A DNA stretch of 45,042 bases from Flavobacteriaceae bacterium (GCA_026988355.1 JALSLK010000075.1:1-45042); one strand, 5' to 3'. Positions 16,058 through 25,365 are shown, numbered from the stretch's first letter. Numbers and translations are program-made. Notes: generated by a model from the sequence alone, not told the origin.

Positions 16058-17185
16058 TTATAAGCCTAAAACTCGATGATAAACTTCCAAATATTGAGGT
16101 AATATTTCTTCTAAAGTAAAAATTTTAGAATGTTTATGCGCATTATCTTTAAATTGATTAAGTGTTTTATCGTCTTTTAGAATGTGAATGGCATTTTGCG
16201 CCATTTCATCTACATTACCAACATCACTTAAAAAGCCAGTCATCCCATTTAGATTTACTTCTGGCAAACCACCAGCATTAGTAGAAATAATCGGAGTTCT
16301 AGCAGCCATTGCTTCTAACGCAGCAAGTCCAAAACTCTCTGTTTCCGAAGGCAATAAAAACAAATCCGAATAACATAGTATTTTATTTACTTCATTTGAA
16401 TTTCCAAGAAATAAAACTTTATCTTTTATATTAAATTCTTTGCATAATAAATTAACTTTTTCTCGCTCTGGACCATCTCCAACTAAAATTAAACGTGCTG
16501 GTATTTCCTTTTGAAGTTTATTAAAAATGCGTATTACATCTTCTACCCTTTTAACAGGTCTAAAATTACTGACATGCGCAATAATTCGTTCGTTATCTTG
16601 TGCTAACGAATTGCGACTACATTCGGCATCATTTACTTTAGGATATTTTTTTGTATCTATAAAATTATAAATTACATCAATTTCCTTTTTTACCGTAAAT
16701 AAGCGTAAAGTATCGTTTCTCAAGCTATCCGAAACCGTTGTTACTGCATTAGAATTATTAATACTAAACTCTACTGCAGTTTTATAAGAAGGATGACTCC
16801 CTACCAAGGTAATATCTGTACCATGTAAAGTGGTAACAAACGGTATGTTTTTTCCGCTTTCTGCTAACATTTTTTGTGCCATATATGCTGCATAAGCATG
16901 TGGTATTGCATAATGTACATGCAGTAAATCTAAATTGTAGTGCAAAACAATATCTACTAATTTAGTAGAAAGTGCTAATTCATAAGGTTGGTAATGAAAA
17001 AGTGGATATTCCTCTACAAAAACTTCGTGAAAATAAACATTCTTTGTTAATAAATCCAATCGTACAGGTTGATGATATGTTATAAAATGTACTTCATGAT
17101 TTTGTTTTGCCAATGCCAAACCCAACTCTGTTGCTACAACACCACTACCTCCAAAAGTTGGATATAAAACAATTCCTATTTTCAT
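16058..17185 (-). CDS. bshA: N-acetyl-alpha-D-glucosaminyl L-malate synthase BshA
   Basis: This 375-residue GT4 glycosyltransferase begins MKIGIVLYPTFGGSGVVATE, the BshA hallmark, followed by HVHYAIPHAYAAYMA and TLHGTDITLVG. The retaining-transferase EX7E pair is at Glu283 and Glu291 (ESFGLAALE). BshA joins UDP-GlcNAc and L-malate in the first step of bacillithiol synthesis, the low-molecular-weight thiol of many Bacteroidota. bshB and bshC are not in the window. It is divergent from the Nudix gene with about 90 nt between them. The stop codon abuts a short TTGGTAT sequence that may be a decayed copy of the intergenic repeat. Confidence 0.95.
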   Translation of the reverse strand: MKIGIVLYPTFGGSGVVATELGLALAKQNHEVHFITYHQPVRLDLLTKNVYFHEVFVEEYPLFHYQPYELALSTKLVDIVLHYNLDLLHVHYAIPHAYAAYMAQKMLAESGKNIPFVTTLHGTDITLVGSHPSYKTAVEFSINNSNAVTTVSDSLRNDTLRLFTVKKEIDVIYNFIDTKKYPKVNDAECSRNSLAQDNERIIAHVSNFRPVKRVEDVIRIFNKLQKEIPARLILVGDGPEREKVNLLCKEFNIKDKVLFLGNSNEVNKILCYSDLFLLPSETESFGLAALEAMAARTPIISTNAGGLPEVNLNGMTGFLSDVGNVDEMAQNAIHILKDDKTLNQFKDNAHKHSKIFTLEEILPQYLEVYHRVLGL

Positions 17186-17276
17186 TTATTTAGTTTAAAT
17201 TTGCTTAGTCGATACATTGCAATATTACTTTCTTTAATATTGTATTATTTTATCGATTGTAAAATTAATTTTTTTA

Positions 17277-17918
17277 ATGGAGTTCCAGACATTTTTAACA
17301 AAAATATTACTTTTTAATATCGTAGATCGTAATCTTCATTTTGATGGTATCGCAGCACAATTAAAGATGACTCCAAAAGAGCGTCTTCATTTTGATTTAA
17401 CAAAAATCAAAGATGCAAAAAAAGCTGCAGTTCTTGCTCTTTTTTACCCAAATGTTACAAACGAAACTTGTTTTTTACTTACACTTAGAGCTAATTACAA
17501 AGGAGCACATGCATCTCAAATTAGCTTTCCTGGCGGTAAAAAAAAGTTAAATGAATCTTTACAAGATGCTGCATTACGAGAAACACAAGAAGAAGTAGGT
17601 ATTAATTCTAAAAATATTAAACTAATTAAGAGCTTAAACAAAACCTATATCCCTCCTAGTAATTTTTTGGTTACTCCATATATTGGCATTCTAAAAAAAA
17701 CACCTCTATTTGTTAAAAACTATGAAGTAAAAGAATTATTAGAAATAAAATTAAAAGATTTATTTGAGGATACTAATTTAACAACAAAAACACTTTCTAC
17801 TTCTTATATGAATGCTGTTAGTGTGCCCTGTTTTAAGTTTGGCAGCCATATAGTTTGGGGCGCTACTGCTATGATTTTAAATGAAATAAAAGAATTATTT
17901 ACATATACTTTTGATTAG
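17277..17918 (+). CDS. CoA pyrophosphatase (Nudix hydrolase, NudL/YeaB type)
   Basis: This 213-residue Nudix enzyme has a complete Nudix box, G-x5-E-x7-RE-x2-EE-x-G (GKKKLNESLQDAALRETQEEVG). The preceding SQISFPGG is the NuCoA motif that marks CoA pyrophosphatases. It would split CoA and its derivatives into phosphopantetheines and adenosine 3',5'-bisphosphate. It is followed after about 50-95 nt by an acyltransferase in the same direction, probably one transcript. Confidence 0.9.
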   Translation: MEFQTFLTKILLFNIVDRNLHFDGIAAQLKMTPKERLHFDLTKIKDAKKAAVLALFYPNVTNETCFLLTLRANYKGAHASQISFPGGKKKLNESLQDAALRETQEEVGINSKNIKLIKSLNKTYIPPSNFLVTPYIGILKKTPLFVKNYEVKELLEIKLKDLFEDTNLTTKTLSTSYMNAVSVPCFKFGSHIVWGATAMILNEIKELFTYTFD

Positions 17919-18014
17919 TAGTTACATACATTTTTACCATTAAAATTGTAACTAATTTAACAACTATACATGCTATTATTTTGTATTTTAGCAACTCTAA
18001 TTTATAACGAACAA

Positions 18015-18833
18015 ATGAGATTATACAAACAGGATGTTTTTGGAAAAGCACTATTTTTAAAACGGATTTTAATATTTATTTTAGGAATTATCTCACATCG
18101 TAGGTATAGATATTTTAATACCTTACAAATTGAAGGCTCCGAAATCATTAGAGAATTGCCTTACAAAAACGTATTATTTGTATCCAATCATCAAACCTAT
18201 TTTGCCGATGTTGTTGCGATGTTTCATGTTTTTAATGCTTCTCTAAGCGGAAGAGTAAATTCAATTAAAGATATTGGCTATTTATGGAAACCCAAACAAA
18301 ATTTATATTTTGTTGCTGCAAAAGAAACAATGCGCTCTGGATTACTGCCAAAAATAATGGCTTATGCTGGTGCTGTTTCGATTGAAAGAACTTGGCGTTC
18401 TAAAGGACAAGAAGTACAAAGACAAGTAAAAATGTCGGATGTAAATAATATTAGTAAAGCACTAAAAGATGGTTGGCTAATTACTTTTCCACAAGGAACT
18501 ACCAAACCATTTAAACCTATCCGAAGAGGTACAGCACATATTATTAGAGAAAATAGACCTATTGTAATTCCTATTGTCATTGACGGATTTCGACGTTCTT
18601 TCGACAAAAAAGGCTTGCTAATTAAGAAAAAAGGTGTTCTACAATCTTTTGTAATTAAACCACCTTTAGAATTTGATTATGAAAATGATTCTGTAGCCGA
18701 CATTGTTGAGAAAATTGAATATGCTATTGAGCAACATCCTTCCTTTTTAAAAGTTCCTGAAGTAGAAAAGAAAAAGTACTTCGAACAAGAAGAAGAACTA
18801 AATAAGAAGAGAACCTTTTGGGATAATTATTAA
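18015..18833 (+). CDS. 1-acyl-sn-glycerol-3-phosphate acyltransferase family protein
   Basis: This 272-residue PlsC-type enzyme transfers acyl chains to lysophospholipids at the membrane. The first motif reads NHQTYFAD, so His and Asp are five residues apart (HX5D) rather than the classic four; this appears typical of a Bacteroidota subfamily. The later FPQGTTKP takes the place of the usual FPEGTRS motif. I chose ATG 18015 (MRLYKQDVFGKALFLKR), which fits the family N-terminus; an in-frame ATG at 17970 would add 15 residues. The gene probably shares a transcript with the Nudix gene upstream. Copy D of the intergenic repeat follows. Confidence 0.85.
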   Translation: MRLYKQDVFGKALFLKRILIFILGIISHRRYRYFNTLQIEGSEIIRELPYKNVLFVSNHQTYFADVVAMFHVFNASLSGRVNSIKDIGYLWKPKQNLYFVAAKETMRSGLLPKIMAYAGAVSIERTWRSKGQEVQRQVKMSDVNNISKALKDGWLITFPQGTTKPFKPIRRGTAHIIRENRPIVIPIVIDGFRRSFDKKGLLIKKKGVLQSFVIKPPLEFDYENDSVADIVEKIEYAIEQHPSFLKVPEVEKKKYFEQEEELNKKRTFWDNY

Positions 18834-18854
18834 ATAATCTCTAATAAAATAATA

Positions 18855-18928
18855 ATACCAATTCAATTTCAAAATGCGCTAAATAGATTTGAAATAATTT
18901 ATAGCGTATTTTGATGTGGAGTTGGTAT
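18855..18928. repeat. Intergenic inverted-repeat element, copy D (short deletion form)
   Basis: In this 74-bp element the two 27-nt ends (18855-18881 and 18902-18928) match at 22 positions when one is reversed, leaving a 20-nt loop. Read on the minus strand it equals the two ends of copy A or C with the middle removed; the junction falls at a TATTT present on both sides in the long form. It lies between the convergent genes ending at 18833 and 19043, where such a hairpin could serve as a bidirectional terminator. Confidence 0.8.
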
Positions 18929-19042
18929 AAGACCATTTTGCTTTATACATAAACTAAAATTATGTAGAAAAACATTCTATTTTATTATAGTTGTAAACAT
19001 ACAATACAAAATCCAAATGCATCATTCGAGATAGAACGAGTT

Positions 19043-19870
19043 CTAAATCAAACGAATACTTTCTTTTAAAATAACCAATTGTTTCTGTTTGTACAAACTA
19101 CCAACACCTCGTTTAAATGCCTTTTTACTCAAACCAAATACTTTTCTTATTTCTTCTGGAGCACTTTTATCTGTTAAAAATAACTGACCATCTGCTTCTT
19201 TTAACTTCGCAAGTATAATGGTGCAAGTAGGATCAATACTTTGTCGGTAACCCAAAGGTTCTAATAAAACATCAATTTTTCCATCTTCACGAACTTGTTT
19301 TACAAAACCTTTAATTGCATCGCCAAGGTTAATTTCTTTATGAATATCCGAAGAAAAAATCAAGCCTTTATATAAGTTATTTACAATAGCATAGATACCT
19401 AAATCCGTTTTTCGATATAAAAGCAAATCTACTTCATCGCCAGCATTTACATCTATTTCATCAAAAAAAACAAACTCGTTTTCTTTACAAGAGCCTACCA
19501 AACGATCGGTTTCTTCATCTACAAACATAAAAACCAAATACCAATTACCAGTAAACATTTCTTCTGTTTGCTCCGCATAAGGCACTAGTAAATCTTTAGA
19601 AATTCCAATATCCATAAAAGCACCAACTCGATTAACATCTTTTACTTGTAAATATGCAAATTTATTAACTTCAATAAAAGGTTTACTTAAAGTAGCGGTA
19701 TACTGGTCATCACTATTTAAATAGATAAATACATCAATGAGTTCATCCAATTCGACCTCTGCATCAAAATCATCTGGCAATAACACCTCATTATTTTCAT
19801 CGTCTACTAAATAAGTTCCAAATTGCGATATTCTACCAACTTTAAGTCTGTTTATTTTTCCGAGTTTCAT
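19043..19870 (-). CDS. CvfB-like S1-domain RNA-binding protein
   Basis: This 275-residue protein has tandem S1-like OB-fold domains followed by a C-terminal winged-helix segment (SAPEEIRKVFGLSKKAFKRGVGSLYKQKQL), the CvfB architecture. The second S1 segment contains VNRVGAFMDIGISKDLLVPYAEQ, the clearest family match. CvfB proteins bind RNA and influence virulence-factor expression in staphylococci; the role in Bacteroidota is unknown. It is a single gene, with a -7-like TAATTTTG on its strand at 19889-19896, 18 nt before the start. Confidence 0.9.
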   Translation of the reverse strand: MKLGKINRLKVGRISQFGTYLVDDENNEVLLPDDFDAEVELDELIDVFIYLNSDDQYTATLSKPFIEVNKFAYLQVKDVNRVGAFMDIGISKDLLVPYAEQTEEMFTGNWYLVFMFVDEETDRLVGSCKENEFVFFDEIDVNAGDEVDLLLYRKTDLGIYAIVNNLYKGLIFSSDIHKEINLGDAIKGFVKQVREDGKIDVLLEPLGYRQSIDPTCTIILAKLKEADGQLFLTDKSAPEEIRKVFGLSKKAFKRGVGSLYKQKQLVILKESIRLI

Positions 19871-19929
19871 TAAAATATATTATATCCGCAAAATTACAAC
19901 TAAATACTAACAAAAAAATATAATTTTAC

Positions 19930-20808
19930 TTATAGAATATCTAAAAAACTCCTTAATACTGGATTTGTATTTTTACTATTCCAAACTATTTTTAAAGTTG
20001 TACGTTGTGTAATAGCAGTCAATTCAATAAATTTAACACCCATACGGTACCCTTTTTGCAATGAAGTAGGAACAATAGAAATGCCAAAATTATTTTCAAC
20101 CAATCTATAAATGGAACTCGCATTTACTGTAGAATGAGAAATCATTGGACTAAAACCACAATCGTCAAAAATTTGCATTACTTTCTCATAATACGATTGA
20201 CTATAAGATGCATCAAATAAAATAAAATGTTCTTCCTTAAATTGTGCTAAATTTTTAAAATTTGAGGTATTAATAGGATGTATTTCAGGAAGCACCAAAG
20301 AAAACGTCTCTTCTTTTGTTGTTTTTACTTCTAATCCATTTGGAACTCTATCCAATCGTACAAAACCAATATCAATTTCATGATTTAATAACGCTTTCAT
20401 TTGTTGTTTGTTATCAATTTCCTTTAAATTTATTAAGATATTAGGATGTGTTTCCTTAAATTTTAAAAGTAAATTCGGAATTAATTCCTGCATAGCAGAA
20501 CCAACATAACCAAACCGTAAATTACCATCTACTCCATCTTGTAAAAGTTTTGCGTGATTTAAAATGGAATCAAAATGTTTAAACTGCTTGCCTATTTCTA
20601 CTTGTAAATAAGCTCCAACTTTTGTTAGCAATACTTTACGATTATGACGTTCAAACAATTGTACACCAAGATTATCTTCTAATTGTTTAATTTGTCTACT
20701 TAATCCAGGCTGCGATATATACAAAGCATCTGCTGCTTTTCTAAAATGTAAATTTTCGGCAACTGCCAAAAAATAGCGAAAATGCCTAAATTCTATTTGA
20801 TGCTTCAT
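19930..20808 (-). CDS. LysR-type regulator divergent from the hut operon
   Basis: This 292-residue protein has an N-terminal winged helix-turn-helix (FRYFLAVAENLHFRKAADALYISQPGLSRQIKQLEDNLGVQLFERHNRKVLLTKVG region, residues 8-63) and a periplasmic-binding-like effector domain. It is transcribed away from hutH across a 78-bp space that holds a 23-bp dyad (20823-20845) and overlapping divergent promoters. This layout is classic for LysR regulators of adjacent catabolic genes, so control of histidine utilisation, perhaps with urocanate or histidine as effector, is the best guess. The effector cannot be read from sequence. Confidence 0.92.
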   Translation of the reverse strand: MKHQIEFRHFRYFLAVAENLHFRKAADALYISQPGLSRQIKQLEDNLGVQLFERHNRKVLLTKVGAYLQVEIGKQFKHFDSILNHAKLLQDGVDGNLRFGYVGSAMQELIPNLLLKFKETHPNILINLKEIDNKQQMKALLNHEIDIGFVRLDRVPNGLEVKTTKEETFSLVLPEIHPINTSNFKNLAQFKEEHFILFDASYSQSYYEKVMQIFDDCGFSPMISHSTVNASSIYRLVENNFGISIVPTSLQKGYRMGVKFIELTAITQRTTLKIVWNSKNTNPVLRSFLDIL

Positions 20809-20822
20809 AAGTATTAATTAGT

Positions 20823-20845
20823 TGCTTTATTAGTCTTATTAAGCA
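20823..20845. promoter_or_regulatory. Candidate LysR operator between lysR and hutH
   Basis: This is a 23-bp dyad: left arm TGCTTTATTAG, central T, right arm CTTATTAAGCA, with 9 of 11 positions paired. It overlaps the -33 region of the hutH promoter and lies just downstream of the lysR -7 box, as expected for activation of hutH combined with autorepression. Confidence 0.6.
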
Positions 20846-20866
20846 TCAAAAGTAATCTTATTTTTG
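20836..20866 (+). promoter_or_regulatory. Promoter of hutH-hutU-hutG
   Basis: TATTTTTG (20859-20866) matches the -7 box. The -33 position holds TTAT (20836-20839), a weak match, which fits a promoter that needs an activator. The start codon is 20 nt downstream of the -7 box. Confidence 0.55.
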
Positions 20867-20876
20867 TAAGTACAAA
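20847..20876 (-). promoter_or_regulatory. Promoter of the hut-linked lysR gene
   Basis: On the minus strand TACTTTTG (20847-20854) is preceded after 18 nt by TTTG (20873-20876). It overlaps the hutH promoter face to face, and the dyad at 20823-20845 lies immediately downstream of it. Confidence 0.55.
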
Positions 20877-20886
20877 AAATAAAGAC

Positions 20887-22377
20887 ATGTTTAAATACGG
20901 AATAGATAAACTCACAGTTAATAAAGTTATAGCCATAGCTAATGGAAGATTAAAAGCGGAGTTAACTAAAGTTGCAATAAAGAAAGTAAACGATTGTAGA
21001 CAAAAAGTAGAAACCATGGCAAATGGTAAAAAAGCGGTTTATGGAATAAATACTGGTTTTGGTCCTTTATGTGATGTACAAATAACACCTGAGGAAACGA
21101 GTAAATTACAAGAAAATTTGTTAATTACACATGCCGTTGGTGTTGGAAATTTAATAGACAAACAGCTTTCAAAAATTATGCTAATTTTAAAAGTACATGC
21201 TCTATGTCAAGGCTTTTCTGGTATTCGTTTAAAAGTAATAGAACGCATATTATTTTTTGTTGAAAACGATTTATTACCTGTAGTTCCAGAGCAAGGATCC
21301 GTTGGTGCTTCTGGAGATTTAGCACCTCTCTCTCATTTATTTTTGCCATTACTTGGTGAAGGAGAATTTTGGGATGGAGAAACTATAATTTCTGCAAAAG
21401 AAATCCTAAAAAAACACCACTTAAAACCAATACAATTACAAGCAAAAGAAGGTTTAGCATTAATTAATGGAACACAATTTATTTTAGCTCATGCAGTTAT
21501 TGGATTATACAAAATGAAATATTTACTTGATTTAGCAGATGTTACAGGTGCAATGAGCATCGAAGGCTATCGAGGAAGCGCTTCTCCGTTTAAAAAAGAA
21601 TTACATAAAATTAGAGCTTATAAAGGTACTATTAAGGTAGCAAAACGCATGCGAATGTTATTTAAAAATTCGACAAACATTCAAGTGCATACAGACTGCG
21701 ACAGAGTGCAAGATCCATATTCTATGCGATGTATACCACAAGTACATGGCGCTTCACGAAATGCTTATTATCATATAAATAAATTGGCTATTATTGAAAT
21801 GAATTCCGTTACCGATAATCCAATTGTATTAAGTGATACCGAAGCCATATCTGGTGGAAATTTTCATGGGCAACCTCTTGCAATGGCATTAGATTACGGA
21901 ACAATTGCTACTTCAGAATTAGGAAATATTGCGGATAGACGATGTTACTTGCTTTTAGAAGGTAAATTTGGATTACCGAGATTATTAACCAATAAAGGTG
22001 GATTAAACTCTGGTTTTATGATACCACAATATACAACAGCAGCTTTGGTAACCGAAAATAAATCACTTTGTTTCCCTCCTTCTGCAGATAGCATTCCAAC
22101 TTCATTAGGTCAAGAAGACCATGTATCTATGGGAAGTATTTCAGGAAGAAAATTCAATCAAGTTTTAAATAATTTAGAAAAGATATTTGCCATTGAATTA
22201 ATGTATGCAGCACAAGCTATTGAATTTAGAAGACCAGAAACTTGCTCTCCAATACTGGAAGAAAATTTTGTGATTATTCGTAAAAAAGTAGCAAAATTAG
22301 AAGAAGACCGCATATTAAAAGACGATATAAACCAACTCATTATGCTCGTTAAAAACAGAGCTTTTAAAGTAAAATAA
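20887..22377 (+). CDS. hutH: Histidine ammonia-lyase
   Basis: This 496-residue enzyme deaminates L-histidine to urocanate, the first step of histidine breakdown. The autocatalytic MIO cofactor triad Ala-Ser-Gly is at 141-143 in GSVGASGDLAPLSH, and YGINTGFGPL and the C-terminal QEDHVSMGSISGRK are also present. Length is normal for HAL. It is the first gene of hutH-hutU-hutG with only 3 nt between hutH and hutU. It is controlled from a divergent promoter shared with a LysR gene. Confidence 0.97.
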   Translation: MFKYGIDKLTVNKVIAIANGRLKAELTKVAIKKVNDCRQKVETMANGKKAVYGINTGFGPLCDVQITPEETSKLQENLLITHAVGVGNLIDKQLSKIMLILKVHALCQGFSGIRLKVIERILFFVENDLLPVVPEQGSVGASGDLAPLSHLFLPLLGEGEFWDGETIISAKEILKKHHLKPIQLQAKEGLALINGTQFILAHAVIGLYKMKYLLDLADVTGAMSIEGYRGSASPFKKELHKIRAYKGTIKVAKRMRMLFKNSTNIQVHTDCDRVQDPYSMRCIPQVHGASRNAYYHINKLAIIEMNSVTDNPIVLSDTEAISGGNFHGQPLAMALDYGTIATSELGNIADRRCYLLLEGKFGLPRLLTNKGGLNSGFMIPQYTTAALVTENKSLCFPPSADSIPTSLGQEDHVSMGSISGRKFNQVLNNLEKIFAIELMYAAQAIEFRRPETCSPILEENFVIIRKKVAKLEEDRILKDDINQLIMLVKNRAFKVK

Positions 22378-22380
22378 ATT

Positions 22381-24378
22381 ATGACTTTTAAAGAAGAAGT
22401 ACAACAAGGAATCCCTACTAAAATGCCTATAAAAAGGGCATATCCAAAAGAAATTAATAGAGCGCCAAAACGCAAAGACATTTTATCTAAAGATGAAAAA
22501 CAATTAGCAATTCGAAATGCTTTACGTTATTTTCCAAAAAAATGGCATGCGGAATTAAGTGTAGAGTTTGCACAAGAATTACTAGATTTTGGTCGAATAT
22601 ACATGTATCGATTTAAACCAACTTATGCTTTTTATGCAAGACCAATAACAGAATATCCTGCAAAATCACAACAAGCAGCAGCTATTATGTTAATGATACA
22701 AAATAATTTGAATCCTGCAGTAGCACAACATCCAGAAGAGCTAATTACTTATGGTGGAAATGGCGCCGTATTTCAAAATTGGGCACAATATTTACTCACC
22801 ATGCAATACTTGGCAATCATGACAAATACACAAACATTACACATGTATTCTGGTCATCCAATGGGATTATTTCCATCTTCTAAAGATGCACCTAGAGTGG
22901 TTGTTACAAATGGTATGATGATTCCAAACCACTCGAAACCTGACGATTGGGAAAAATACAATGCACTTGGCGTAACACAATATGGACAAATGACTGCTGG
23001 TTCGTTTATGTACATTGGACCACAAGGAATTGTACACGGAACAACCATTACCGTAATGAATGCTTTTAGAAATATCCTGAAAAAGGAAGCGTCTCCAGCT
23101 GGGAAAATATTTTTAACCTCTGGACTTGGCGGAATGAGTGGTGCACAACCAAAAGCTGGTAATATTGCAGGTTGTATTACCATTGCTGCCGAAGTAAATG
23201 AAAAAGCAGCAAAAAAAAGACACGAGCAAGGTTGGGTAGATATTCTAGTAGACAATTTGGATGATTTAGTTTCTTATACCAAACAAGCACAAACAAATGC
23301 AGAAGTAATTTCTATCGCTTACATTGGAAATATTGTAGAAATATGGGAACGTTTTGATGAAGAAAATATTTTTATTCATGTCGGTTCTGATCAAACATCA
23401 TTGCATATTCCATGGACAGGTGGTTATTATCCTGTCGGAATTTCTTACGAAGAATCCAACCGATTAATTAGAGAAGAACCAGATATTTTTAAAGAAAAAG
23501 TACAAGCATCTCTTCGTAGACATGCTGCTTCTATAAACAAACATACTGCCAAAGGAACGTATTTTTTTGACTACGGAAATGCCTTTTTATTAGAAGCTTC
23601 AAGAGCTGGTGCTGATGTAATGGCTAGTAACAATATTGATTTTAAATATCCTTCGTACGTACAAGATATTTTAGGTCCAATGTGTTTTGATTATGGCTTT
23701 GGTCCTTTTAGATGGGTTTGTACCTCTGGAAAATCAAAAGATTTAGATAAAACAGATAAAATTGCTGGCAAGATTCTTCAAGAAATCATGATGCAATCTC
23801 CAAAAGAAATTCAATTGCAAATGCAAGATAATATTACTTGGATTAATAACGCTAAAGCGAATAAATTAGTGGTTGGGTCACAAGCTCGAATTTTATATGC
23901 AGATGCAGAAGGACGTGCGAAAATTGCAAAAGCTTTTAATGACGCTGTTAAAAATGGAGAAATTGGCGCTATAGTTTTAGGTAGAGATCATCACGATGTT
24001 AGCGGAACAGATTCGCCATACAGAGAAACTTCAAATATCTATGATGGAAGTCAGTTTACAGCAGATATGGCCATTCACAACGTAATTGGCGATAGTTTTA
24101 GAGGTGCTACTTGGGTTTCTATTCATAATGGTGGTGGTGTTGGCTGGGGAGAAGTTATAAATGGTGGTTTTGGAATGCTTTTAGACGGAACTTCCGAAGC
24201 TGAAAAACGTTTAAAAAGTATGCTTTTTTACGATGTAAATAATGGTATTGCACGCAGATCATGGGCAAGAAATAAAGAAGCGTTATTTGCTATAAAACGA
24301 GAAATGGAACGAACTCCAAACTTAAACGTAACCATACCTAATTTGGTAGATGATATACTAATAAACGAATTATTTTAG
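22381..24378 (+). CDS. hutU: Urocanate hydratase
   Basis: This 665-residue enzyme converts urocanate to imidazolone propionate using tightly bound NAD+ as an electrophile. The urocanase core is clear: TYGGNGAVFQNWAQYLLTMQYL, SGHPMGLFPS, TSGLGGMSGAQPKAG and GRDHHDVSGTDSPYRET. It is about 100 residues longer than the roughly 555-residue proteobacterial enzyme, with extra length at the N-terminus and in the middle, as in other Bacteroidota. Gaps of 3 nt on both sides tie it to hutH and hutG. Confidence 0.96.
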   Translation: MTFKEEVQQGIPTKMPIKRAYPKEINRAPKRKDILSKDEKQLAIRNALRYFPKKWHAELSVEFAQELLDFGRIYMYRFKPTYAFYARPITEYPAKSQQAAAIMLMIQNNLNPAVAQHPEELITYGGNGAVFQNWAQYLLTMQYLAIMTNTQTLHMYSGHPMGLFPSSKDAPRVVVTNGMMIPNHSKPDDWEKYNALGVTQYGQMTAGSFMYIGPQGIVHGTTITVMNAFRNILKKEASPAGKIFLTSGLGGMSGAQPKAGNIAGCITIAAEVNEKAAKKRHEQGWVDILVDNLDDLVSYTKQAQTNAEVISIAYIGNIVEIWERFDEENIFIHVGSDQTSLHIPWTGGYYPVGISYEESNRLIREEPDIFKEKVQASLRRHAASINKHTAKGTYFFDYGNAFLLEASRAGADVMASNNIDFKYPSYVQDILGPMCFDYGFGPFRWVCTSGKSKDLDKTDKIAGKILQEIMMQSPKEIQLQMQDNITWINNAKANKLVVGSQARILYADAEGRAKIAKAFNDAVKNGEIGAIVLGRDHHDVSGTDSPYRETSNIYDGSQFTADMAIHNVIGDSFRGATWVSIHNGGGVGWGEVINGGFGMLLDGTSEAEKRLKSMLFYDVNNGIARRSWARNKEALFAIKREMERTPNLNVTIPNLVDDILINELF

Positions 24379-24381
24379 AAA

Positions 24382-25365
24382 ATGCAATATGCAATATACC
24401 ATCCTGCTAAAAAAACTTTTTGGCAAGGACGTAAATCTAATCCTAATATAGAAAATCAGTATTGGCATCAAGAAATTGAACTTTTAAATATAGAAAATGT
24501 AAATACAATTTCTAATATCGATATTGCTATTTTAGGATATGTTTGTGATGAAGGTGTTCGTAGAAATAGTGGGCGCATTGGTGCACAAAAAGGACCGAAA
24601 GTAATTAGAGAGCGTTTGGCAAAATTACCAATTCATTTTACACAAAAAAAAGTAGCCGATATTGGTGATATTATTTGTTTGGAAGATGATATGGAAGCAT
24701 GTCAAAATCTTTTTTCGAAACATATTACACACTTAATTCAAAATAAAGTATTACCAATTGCTATTGGTGGTGGACATGATATTGCTTATGGTCATTTTAA
24801 AGGTATTTGGAATGCCGTTAAAACCGATAATAAACAAATTGGTATCATTAACTTTGATGCTCATTTTGATTTGCGTCCTGTAGAAAAAAAATCAAATTCT
24901 GGTACACCATTCCATCAAATTATAGCAGAATATTCAGAAAATGTTTCTTATTTTGCTATTGGTATACAACAACAATCCAACACCAAAGAATTATTTGAAA
25001 TTGCTAAAAACAACTCTCGCATAGATTACGCTATTAATTACGATTGTGAATCTTCTAATAAAGAATTAGATGCTTTAAAAAAGCGATTGATTCTTTTTAT
25101 AGAAAACGTAGATTATGTCTACCTAACCATAGATATGGATGGTTTTTCATCTGCGTATGCTCCTGGTGTCTCTGCTCCTTCTCCATTGGGTTTTACACCT
25201 TATTTTGTATTTAAAATGTTATCCTTTATCTTAAAAAGTAATAAAGTAATTTCTTTGGATATTGCAGAATTAAATCCATCGTTAGACAGAGATAATCTTA
25301 CCGCAAATTTAGCAGCAAAAATCATTGATTTTGTAGTGATGAATTATATTAGACATAGATTTTGA
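24382..25365 (+). CDS. hutG: Formimidoylglutamase (arginase/ureohydrolase family)
   Basis: This 327-residue enzyme has the arginase-family dimanganese ligands in GGGHDIAYGH, NFDAHFDLRP and TIDMDGFSSAYAPGVSAPSP. In this operon it should split N-formimino-L-glutamate into glutamate and formamide, the last step of the pathway. The step between HutU and HutG needs imidazolonepropionase (HutI), which is not encoded in the window. The stop codon lies inside the first arm of a 10-bp terminator-like hairpin. Confidence 0.93.
   Translation: MQYAIYHPAKKTFWQGRKSNPNIENQYWHQEIELLNIENVNTISNIDIAILGYVCDEGVRRNSGRIGAQKGPKVIRERLAKLPIHFTQKKVADIGDIICLEDDMEACQNLFSKHITHLIQNKVLPIAIGGGHDIAYGHFKGIWNAVKTDNKQIGIINFDAHFDLRPVEKKSNSGTPFHQIIAEYSENVSYFAIGIQQQSNTKELFEIAKNNSRIDYAINYDCESSNKELDALKKRLILFIENVDYVYLTIDMDGFSSAYAPGVSAPSPLGFTPYFVFKMLSFILKSNKVISLDIAELNPSLDRDNLTANLAAKIIDFVVMNYIRHRF

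Noticed and set aside
16029-16058. Possible seventh copy of the intergenic repeat between yebC and bshA
   Set aside because: Only AAAATTGGTAT and a vague TTAAAATA stretch resemble the repeat end; no inverted partner was found, so it is too weak to call.
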